64,000 nt of DNA from Mycolicibacterium rhodesiae JS60 (GTDB lineage Bacteria > Actinomycetota > Actinomycetes > Mycobacteriales > Mycobacteriaceae): the NCBI GenBank assembly GCA_000230935.2, contig AGIQ01000003.1:558001-622000 (forward strand), in the 5' to 3' direction. The translations under genes were made by a program, and so were the position numbers. Each line of letters starts with the position of its first letter. Positions within the stretch are counted from its first letter, which is position 1. Of this stretch, positions 58,424 to 64,000 are shown piece by piece. Below the pieces are notes generated by a model, which was not told the DNA's origin, made no database searches, and saw only the letters and a program-made list of their open reading frames with translations.

Positions 58424-59500
58424 CTAGTCAACGGTCCAGGTGTCGCGACCGCGCAGCAGTGACTGCAGCGCGTGCCGGTCATGCGGGGTGGCTTCACGCG
58501 CCATCCGGACCTGGTCACGGGCGGCGTCGTCGTAGGTCGGCCGGCTGACCTGGCGGAAGACACCCATCACGGTGTGCTCGAGATTCTGCTCACTCAACCG
58601 GGACAGCGCGAAGGCATAGGCCGAGTCGTCGATCGTCGCGTCGTGCACGACGATGTCGCTGGCCGCGACGTCCGCAGTCTTGGCGATATCGAGCCCGAAG
58701 CCGGTCTTGACGACGCAGTACTCGCCGTTGGCGCCGAACGTCACCGGCTCACCCTGGCGGACGTTGATGATCCGCTCCTCGGCGCCTTCCTTGCGCAGCA
58801 GATCGAAGGAGCCGTCGTTGAAGATCGGGCAGTCCTGCATGATCTCGACCAGCGCAGCTCCGCGGTGCTCGGCGGCGGCCTTCAGCACCTCCGACAGACC
58901 CTTGCGGTCGGAGTCCAGCGCCCGGCCCACGAACGTCGCCTCGGCGCCCAGCGCCAGCGACACGGGGTTGAACGGATAGTCCAGCGAGCCCATCGGGGTG
59001 GACTTGGTGACCTTGCCGACCTCGGAGGTCGGCGAGTACTGCCCCTTGGTCAGACCGTAGATCCGGTTGTTGAACAGCAGGATCGTGATGTTGACGTTGC
59101 GGCGCAGCGCGTGGATCAGGTGGTTGCCACCGATCGAGAGCGCGTCGCCGTCGCCGGTGACCACCCAGACCGACAGATCCGGGCGGGCCACCGCCAGGCC
59201 GGTCGCGATGGTCGGGGCGCGACCATGGATCGAGTGGAAGCCGTAGGTCTCCAGGTAGTACGGGAAACGGCTGGAGCAGCCGATGCCGCTGACGAACGCG
59301 ATGTTCTCGCGGCGCAGACCCAGATCCGGCAGGAAGTTGCGGATCGTGTTGAGGATGACGTAGTCACCGCAGCCCGGGCACCAGCGCACCTCCTGGTCGC
59401 TGGTGAAGTCCTTGGCTTTCTGCGGCTCATCGGTGGTCGGCACCCATGCCGTCTTCGACACACCGGGTGCCAGCAGATCCGAGCCGATCAGGTCAGTCAT
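58424..59500 (-). CDS. korB: 2-oxoglutarate:ferredoxin oxidoreductase, beta subunit
   Basis: A 358-residue thiamine-diphosphate subunit with RWCPGCGDYVILN (Fe-S/TPP cysteines), GIGCSSRFPYYL and the TPP motif GDGDALSIGGNHLIH. With KorA it oxidises 2-oxoglutarate to succinyl-CoA using ferredoxin, the CoA-dependent route that mycobacteria use beside the classical dehydrogenase. ATG 59500 overlaps the korA stop (ATGA). Confidence 0.96.
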   Translation of the reverse strand: MTDLIGSDLLAPGVSKTAWVPTTDEPQKAKDFTSDQEVRWCPGCGDYVILNTIRNFLPDLGLRRENIAFVSGIGCSSRFPYYLETYGFHSIHGRAPTIATGLAVARPDLSVWVVTGDGDALSIGGNHLIHALRRNVNITILLFNNRIYGLTKGQYSPTSEVGKVTKSTPMGSLDYPFNPVSLALGAEATFVGRALDSDRKGLSEVLKAAAEHRGAALVEIMQDCPIFNDGSFDLLRKEGAEERIINVRQGEPVTFGANGEYCVVKTGFGLDIAKTADVAASDIVVHDATIDDSAYAFALSRLSEQNLEHTVMGVFRQVSRPTYDDAARDQVRMAREATPHDRHALQSLLRGRDTWTVD

Positions 59501-61440
59501 CCGTTCACTCCTGCGCCAACTGTGCCGGTACTCACGGTAGCTGCCGCAAGCCGGGCGAATTTCGCTTTGTCGCTTTCCTTTTCGGCCAGCGTTCCGTCGA
59601 GGGCGGCATCGATGATGCCCTCCAGCTCGTCGGCCAGGAACGCCATGCCCTCCACCTTGGTCACCGAATGGATGTCAGCCAGGTACCTACCGCGCAGCAG
59701 CAGCGCGAGCTGGCCGAGGTTCATTTCCGGGACCACTACATTCGAATACTTGCCCAGCACCTCGCCGAGGTTGGCCGGCATCGGGTTGAGGTGGCGCAGG
59801 TGGGCCCGCGCGACCTTGATGCCGCGGCGGCGCGCACGGCGGCATGCTTCACCGATCGGTCCGAACGAACTTCCCCAGCCCAGGATCAGCAGTTCGGCGT
59901 CACCGGTCGGGTCGTCCACCTCGATGTCGGGCACCTTGACCCCGGCGATCTTGGCTTGGCGCAACCGAACCATGAGGTCGTGGTTCGCCGGCTCGTAGGA
60001 GATGTTGCCGGATCCGTTGGCCGACTCCAGCCCGCCGATGCGGTGCTCGAGTCCCGGTGTACCCGGAATCGCGAACTGGCGGGCCAGCGTCTCGGGGTCA
60101 CGAGCGTAGGGCGCGAAATCCTCGCCGGCCTTGGCGAAGTTGGGCTCGATCGCCTCGAAGTCGGTGATGTCCGGGATCCGCCACGGCTCCGAGCCGTTGG
60201 CGATCGCGCCGTCGGACAGCAGGATGACCGGCGTCCGGTAGGTCAGCGCAATCCGGGCTGCCTCGATGGCCACCTCGAAGCAGTCCGAGGGCGTGCTGGC
60301 GGCCAGCACGACGACCGGCGACTCGCCGTTGCGGCCGAACATCACCTGCAACAGGTCGGACTGCTCGGTCTTGGTCGGCAGACCGGTGGACGGGCCACCG
60401 CGCTGCACGTCGATCACCAGCAGCGGCAGCTCGGCCATCATCGCCAGGCCGATGGCTTCGGACTTCAGCGAGATACCGGGGCCCGACGTGCTGGTCACGC
60501 CGAGCGCGCCGCCGTAGGACGCACCGATCGCCGCACCGACGCCGGCGATCTCGTCCTCGGCCTGGAAGGTCAGGATGTTGAAGTTCTTGTGCTTGGACAG
60601 CTCGTGCAGGATGTCCGACGCCGGGGTGATCGGGTAGGTGCCGAGCACCACCTGGATGTCGGCGAGCTGACCGGCCGCGATCACGCCGTAGGCCAGGGCG
60701 GTGTTACCCGAGATCTGCCGGTACTCACCGGGAGCGAGCTTGGCGGGGGAGATCTCGAAGGTGGTGCCGAACGCCTCGGTGGTTTCGCCGTAGTTCCAGC
60801 CCGCCTTGAGCGCCAGGACGTTCGCCTCGGCGACATCGGGCTTGCGGGCGAACTTCTCGCGGATGAACGTCTCGCTGGTCTCGATGGGACGGCCGTACAT
60901 CCACGACAGCAGCCCGAGCGCAAACATGTTCTTGGCGCGCTGGCCGTCCTTTTTGGTCGCACCGATTGCCTCGACGGCGCCGAGCGTCAGCGTGGTCATC
61001 GCGACGGCCTGCACGACGTAATCGGACAGCTCGCCGCTGTCCAGCGGGTTCGCCTCGTAGCCGACCTTCGCGAGATTGCGCTTGGTGAATTCGTCGGAGT
61101 TGGCGATCACCAGACCACCGCGCGGCAGGTCGCCGATGTTGGCCTTGAGCGCAGCGGGGTTCATCGCGACCAGCACGTCGGGACGGTCACCGGCGGTCAG
61201 GATGTCGTAGTCGGCGATCTGGATCTGGAACGACGAGACACCGGGCAGCGTGCCCTGTGGTGCGCGGATCTCGGCAGGGTAATTCGGTTGGGTCGCAAGG
61301 TCATTGCCGAAGAGCGCGGCCTCCGAGGTGAACCGGTCACCGGTCAGCTGCATACCATCGCCGGAGTCACCCGCGAACCGGATGACGACCTTTTCCAGCT
61401 TTTGCCGGTTGCCCGAAGCACCGTTGCCGTTGGGACCCAC
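59497..61440 (-). CDS. korA: 2-oxoglutarate:ferredoxin oxidoreductase, alpha subunit (gamma-alpha fusion)
   Basis: A 647-residue subunit. The first 190 residues are the fused gamma domain (VIRFAGDSGDGMQ), followed by the pyrimidine-binding alpha domain (ISGNTALAYG, YPITPASDILHELS, TSTSGPGISLKSEA) and a C-terminal domain. GTG 61438-61440 with AAGGCGGGG upstream; the first residues (MGPNGNGASGN) agree with the M. tuberculosis protein from memory. Coupled to korB. Confidence 0.96.
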   Translation of the reverse strand: MGPNGNGASGNRQKLEKVVIRFAGDSGDGMQLTGDRFTSEAALFGNDLATQPNYPAEIRAPQGTLPGVSSFQIQIADYDILTAGDRPDVLVAMNPAALKANIGDLPRGGLVIANSDEFTKRNLAKVGYEANPLDSGELSDYVVQAVAMTTLTLGAVEAIGATKKDGQRAKNMFALGLLSWMYGRPIETSETFIREKFARKPDVAEANVLALKAGWNYGETTEAFGTTFEISPAKLAPGEYRQISGNTALAYGVIAAGQLADIQVVLGTYPITPASDILHELSKHKNFNILTFQAEDEIAGVGAAIGASYGGALGVTSTSGPGISLKSEAIGLAMMAELPLLVIDVQRGGPSTGLPTKTEQSDLLQVMFGRNGESPVVVLAASTPSDCFEVAIEAARIALTYRTPVILLSDGAIANGSEPWRIPDITDFEAIEPNFAKAGEDFAPYARDPETLARQFAIPGTPGLEHRIGGLESANGSGNISYEPANHDLMVRLRQAKIAGVKVPDIEVDDPTGDAELLILGWGSSFGPIGEACRRARRRGIKVARAHLRHLNPMPANLGEVLGKYSNVVVPEMNLGQLALLLRGRYLADIHSVTKVEGMAFLADELEGIIDAALDGTLAEKESDKAKFARLAAATVSTGTVGAGVNG

Positions 61441-61679
61441 GTCCCCGCCTTTCGTCCTGTCCCGCCGGGTGTGGATCCCGCGTCGCTGTCAGTATTGGAC
61501 GCGCCGACGGAATCGACAGCCCAGGAGTTGCTGTCACTCGCAGTACCGATTATTGCACTTTCTTAGGCAACCCAGACCACGCCTGGTCGGTGACACGCCG
61601 CGACACCTGCGCAGAAGCCACAGCTCACAGACATGACCGACGGCTAGATGAGACAAAAGTGTGTCGTTCGTCACTTCCC

Positions 61680-61702
61680 GAGAATGGCATTCTCTAAGAG
61701 AA
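61680..61702. other. Two overlapping hairpins GAGAAT/ATTCTC and TTCTC/GAGAA
   Basis: GAGAAT-GGC-ATTCTC (61680-61694) and TTCTC-TAA-GAGAA (61690-61702) share the central TTCTC, so only one can form at a time. They lie 25 bp beyond the stop of the PfkB gene. No clear T-run follows, so termination is uncertain. Confidence 0.35.
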
Positions 61703-61726
61703 AAGCTACTCGCGGGTAGGCCTCAG

Positions 61727-62572
61727 TTACCGGCGCGCCTCCAGGCGTTTCTCCAGTTCACCGGCGACGAGTTCACTGGCCTCTTTGGCCGCGGCCCGTG
61801 GATCGGCCCCTGCCGCGCGATTTGCCACGTAGCAGGTGGTGAACATGTCCCCGGCCCCGGTGGTCTGCACACCCTCCACCCGCCAGGCCGCCGGCACCCG
61901 CACGCAACTGTCATCGGTATAGATGTCACAACCCTCGGATCCGTAGGTGACCAGGATCTCGGGCACCCCCAGCCGGGTCGCGGTCGTCTGGTCGAACGGC
62001 CCATCGGCGACGATGACGGCCTCGTCCTCGGCCAGCTTCAGGATGGACAGGTGCGCCAGCAGTTCCGGCGGGTAGTGCCGGTCCACGACCAGCGGTCCCA
62101 GCTGGTCGGCGCGCACCAGACCCTGACCGTCGTAGGCGAGGAGATGGCCGCGCCGCGCGAGAAGCGCCAGCGTCTCGGCGGGGAAGTCGGTGCGGAGCAG
62201 CGGCGCCAGATGCACCCACGTCGTCTCCGGGTCCGCGGCCGCCACTTCGGCGGCACCCCAGACCGGGCCGATCGCCTCCACCGACATCCGGCGGTGGTCG
62301 AGGTCCTCGTAGTCCAGGCGGAACGCGCTCGTGCGGTCCGCGGCCAGGATCCGGATCACCGACCCGAAGCGGTCCAACAGCGGGTCGAACAGTGCGTGGT
62401 CGTCGTCGGCGGCCAGCGCGACGATGCCGCCCGGTACGCCGGTGGCCTCCAAGGCGACGCCGGAGAACGCCGCACACCCGCCCGGGGTCTTCGGGCCGCC
62501 GTTGATCACGTCGATGGCCAGATTGCCCAGCACGGTCACGCCGGCAACGAGCTCGGCGCGCTGTTCTGGCAC
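61727..62572 (-). CDS. PfkB-family carbohydrate kinase
   Basis: A 281-residue sugar kinase. PGGCAAFSGVAL is the first signature and VQTTGAGDMFTTCYVA the second, with the catalytic Asp in GAGD. It is smaller than typical PfkB kinases and its N-terminus VTVLGNLAIDVING suits IolC-like or nucleoside kinases. GTG 62570-62572 has AGGAG upstream. It follows the LacI regulator by about 100 bp, so a sugar or polyol pathway is likely; substrate unknown. Confidence 0.85.
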   Translation of the reverse strand: MPEQRAELVAGVTVLGNLAIDVINGGPKTPGGCAAFSGVALEATGVPGGIVALAADDDHALFDPLLDRFGSVIRILAADRTSAFRLDYEDLDHRRMSVEAIGPVWGAAEVAAADPETTWVHLAPLLRTDFPAETLALLARRGHLLAYDGQGLVRADQLGPLVVDRHYPPELLAHLSILKLAEDEAVIVADGPFDQTTATRLGVPEILVTYGSEGCDIYTDDSCVRVPAAWRVEGVQTTGAGDMFTTCYVANRAAGADPRAAAKEASELVAGELEKRLEARR

Positions 62573-62673
62573 GGGTTGTCTCCTCTGGGCGTTTCGGTTC
62601 CTGGCGAATCTCAATCGTCGCCGTCGGCGCGAGATGCTAGTCGGGAATTCCACGAATCAACGACTCAGCGCGT

Positions 62674-63678
62674 TCAGCCGGGAAGGTTGTACGGGGTGAC
62701 CACCTGGATCGGGACGGGCCGGGCGGGCTCGCTGGGCAGCGCCCCGTGCTGTTGCAGGATCAGTCGCATCGCGAACCGGGCGTCGGCGCGCAGGTCGTTG
62801 TGTAAGACGGCAGAAATGCGGCCCTCCCGCAGCAGTCGGCGGTTGTCGGCGTCGAGGTCGTGGGCGACAAAAACCCGGCAGACTCTTCCGATCTCGTCGA
62901 ACGCCGCCACAGTCGCGGTGTTGCCGCCGCCGACCGAATAGACGGCCTCCACCTGCGGGTGTCGTTCGAGGGCGTCGAGCACCAGACGTTCGTTGGTGGC
63001 GTCGATACCGTCGCTGTCGCTGACCTCGACGATCCCGCGCCCGGACTTGCGCAACGCAGTCCGGAATCCGACCTCGCGCTCGGCTTCCCCGCGAAACACT
63101 GTGCGGCTCAACGTGATCAGCACGTCGGCGGGCGCCTCGCCCAGCCATTGGTCCATCAGGTACGCCGCGGTGACGCCGGCGCCGTGGTTGTCGATGCCGA
63201 CATAGGCGCACCGTGAGCTGGCCGGAATGTCGGTCGCGTAGGTCACCACCGGCACCCCGGAGGTCACCAGCCGGTCGACGGCCTCGGCCACCTCGGGCTC
63301 GTCTTGCGCCTTGAGTACGACGCCGTGGCTGCCCTTGATCCGCGCGAGTGTTTCGGCCATCTGGGCGGTCGACCCGGACTCCCAGAGGTGGAAACGCGCC
63401 CGCAGCATCGCGGGCGCGAACGCGGGCAGCTCCGCTTCGACGGCGGCGCGAAAGGCGTCGGAGAACCGCTGCGGCGTCTGCATCACCACGTCGAACAGAT
63501 AGCGACGTCCGTTGAGCCGCAATTGCGCTCGCTGCTTTTCCAGATCCTCGATCGCCTGCGTCACCTCGGCTCTGGTGGCCTCCCGCACACCGGGACGGTG
63601 GTTGAGCACCCGATCGACAGTGGCCTCGGACAACCCGGACTGCTGAGCGATCTCGCGGACCTTGAATCGGTGCGCCAT
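62674..63678 (-). CDS. LacI-family transcriptional regulator
   Basis: A 334-residue regulator with an N-terminal HTH (KVREIAQQSGLSEATVDRVLNHRPGVREATR) and a periplasmic-binding-like sugar-sensing domain (GVPVVTYATDIPASSRCAYVGIDN). It has the EATVDRVLN variant seen in regulators of inositol-like and rare sugars. ATG 63676-63678 follows a TAGGGT -10-like box by seven bases. It is divergent from the dioxygenase gene and upstream of the PfkB kinase. Confidence 0.9.
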   Translation of the reverse strand: MAHRFKVREIAQQSGLSEATVDRVLNHRPGVREATRAEVTQAIEDLEKQRAQLRLNGRRYLFDVVMQTPQRFSDAFRAAVEAELPAFAPAMLRARFHLWESGSTAQMAETLARIKGSHGVVLKAQDEPEVAEAVDRLVTSGVPVVTYATDIPASSRCAYVGIDNHGAGVTAAYLMDQWLGEAPADVLITLSRTVFRGEAEREVGFRTALRKSGRGIVEVSDSDGIDATNERLVLDALERHPQVEAVYSVGGGNTATVAAFDEIGRVCRVFVAHDLDADNRRLLREGRISAVLHNDLRADARFAMRLILQQHGALPSEPARPVPIQVVTPYNLPG

Positions 63679-63698
63679 GCCTTGCACCCTAATCCACT

Positions 63699-63720
63699 GA
63701 TGGGTTTTTGATGGTTTTCT
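63699..63720. repeat. Tandem 11-bp repeat in the LacI/dioxygenase divergent region
   Basis: GATGGGTTTTT (63699-63709) is followed immediately by GATGGTTTTCT (63710-63720). It lies in the 81-bp space between the two divergent starts, where a LacI operator is expected, but it is a direct rather than inverted repeat. Confidence 0.35.
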
Positions 63721-63759
63721 GGTGTTGATTGCGGGCTGAGTCACAGCAAGACTTTCCCC

Positions 63760-64000
63760 ATGGTCGACGTGAGCGCGCGAGTGCAGCCGTGGTTGAGCGA
63801 GTCGGCATTCCAGCTCGACGACCTGCGGACGCTGACCGAGCGGGACACCGACCTCAGCGCCTACCCGCATGCCGCCGACGTCCGCCGGAACGTCTTGATC
63901 TACTCGGCCGCCGAGATGGCGCGCGTCGACCGGCGGGCGTTGCAGGCCGAGCTGATCACCGCCCTGGCCGACGGCCCCGGCGTCGTGGTGTTCACGGGCG
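63760..64000 (+). CDS. Phytanoyl-CoA dioxygenase-like (PhyH) protein, N-terminal part
   Basis: ATG 63760 opens a frame that runs off the window: VDVSARVQPWLSESAF, then DTDLSAYPHAADVRRNVLIYSA and ALADGPGVVVFTG. From memory this N-terminus is that of mycobacterial PhyH-family Fe(II)/2-oxoglutarate dioxygenases found in sugar loci. The iron ligands lie beyond the end, so the assignment is tentative. Divergent from the LacI gene, which probably controls it. Confidence 0.6.
   Translation, partial: MVDVSARVQPWLSESAFQLDDLRTLTERDTDLSAYPHAADVRRNVLIYSAAEMARVDRRALQAELITALADGPGVVVFTG

Noticed and set aside
59446..61566. 706-codon plus-strand frame opposite korA
   Set aside because: Shadow of korA, with no start signal and no family features.
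1..64000. tRNA/rRNA genes, CRISPR arrays, insertion sequences, prophage
   Set aside because: No cloverleaf sequences, spaced direct repeats, transposase or integrase genes were found while reading the window. A tRNAscan or repeat search was not run.

Overview
This is high-GC actinobacterial chromosome from a mycobacterium, most likely a non-tuberculous Mycolicibacterium-type species. The evidence is PE-PPE-domain and LppR-type lipoproteins, Rpf proteins, methylglucose-lipopolysaccharide genes (gpgP, octT), TANNNT -10 boxes placed directly at start codons, and a gene order that I recall matching the M. tuberculosis Rv2403c-Rv2455c segment. All family assignments come from reading motifs and from memory; no database search was run.

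Layout. 1-3102: tail of a drug-efflux transporter, a 13E12-type HNH protein and two PknH-sensor-like lipoproteins. 3156-7284: lepA, a PemK/MazF-like protein, a CBS protein and an aldo/keto reductase. 7292-11322: a four-gene operon (Rieske oxygenase, glutamine-synthetase-like ligase, creatininase-like amidohydrolase, TetR regulator) with the hallmarks of an amine-catabolic pathway; it has no counterpart that I recall at this position in M. tuberculosis. 11556-17461: rnz-type hydrolase, PepSY membrane protein and the ATP-grasp/alpha-E/transglutaminase operon. 17619-21120: rpsT, holA, comEC, comEA. 21238-26279: an oxidoreductase, a YceI protein, and the translationally coupled nadD-rsfS-gpgP-octT-degV operon. 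26431-33740: PE-PPE protein, membrane protein, vWA/MoxR/proA operon, ribokinase, crotonase, small membrane protein. 33741-39275: nadE, isochorismatase-like hydrolase, small proteins, Sir2, purU. 39334-50967: proB, obg, rpmA, rplU, rne, ndk, folC, valS. 51022-57829: DUF937 protein, reductase, S9 peptidase, FAD monooxygenase, two Rpf genes with a long structured leader, and about 700 bp without a supportable gene. 57830-64000: mobA, korB, korA, then a LacI/PfkB/dioxygenase locus cut by the window end.

How they fit together. Most of the window is housekeeping: translation (lepA, rpsT, obg, rpmA, rplU, valS, rsfS), RNA decay (rne, rnz), NAD metabolism (nadD, nadE, sir2), proline synthesis (proA, proB), folate (folC, purU) and the oxidative/reductive TCA step (korAB). 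Cell-envelope functions are clustered too (gpgP/octT, Rpf muralytic enzymes, lipoproteins).

Most interesting points: lepA has no ATG/GTG/TTG available upstream of its GTPase P-loop and appears to start at ATC; two intergenic palindromes share one hairpin architecture; a pair of divergent leaderless promoters overlaps back to back; the Rieske/GS-like/creatininase operon may be an undescribed amine pathway; and rpfE has a long structured leader that could be a riboswitch. No tRNA, rRNA, CRISPR array, insertion sequence or prophage was seen.
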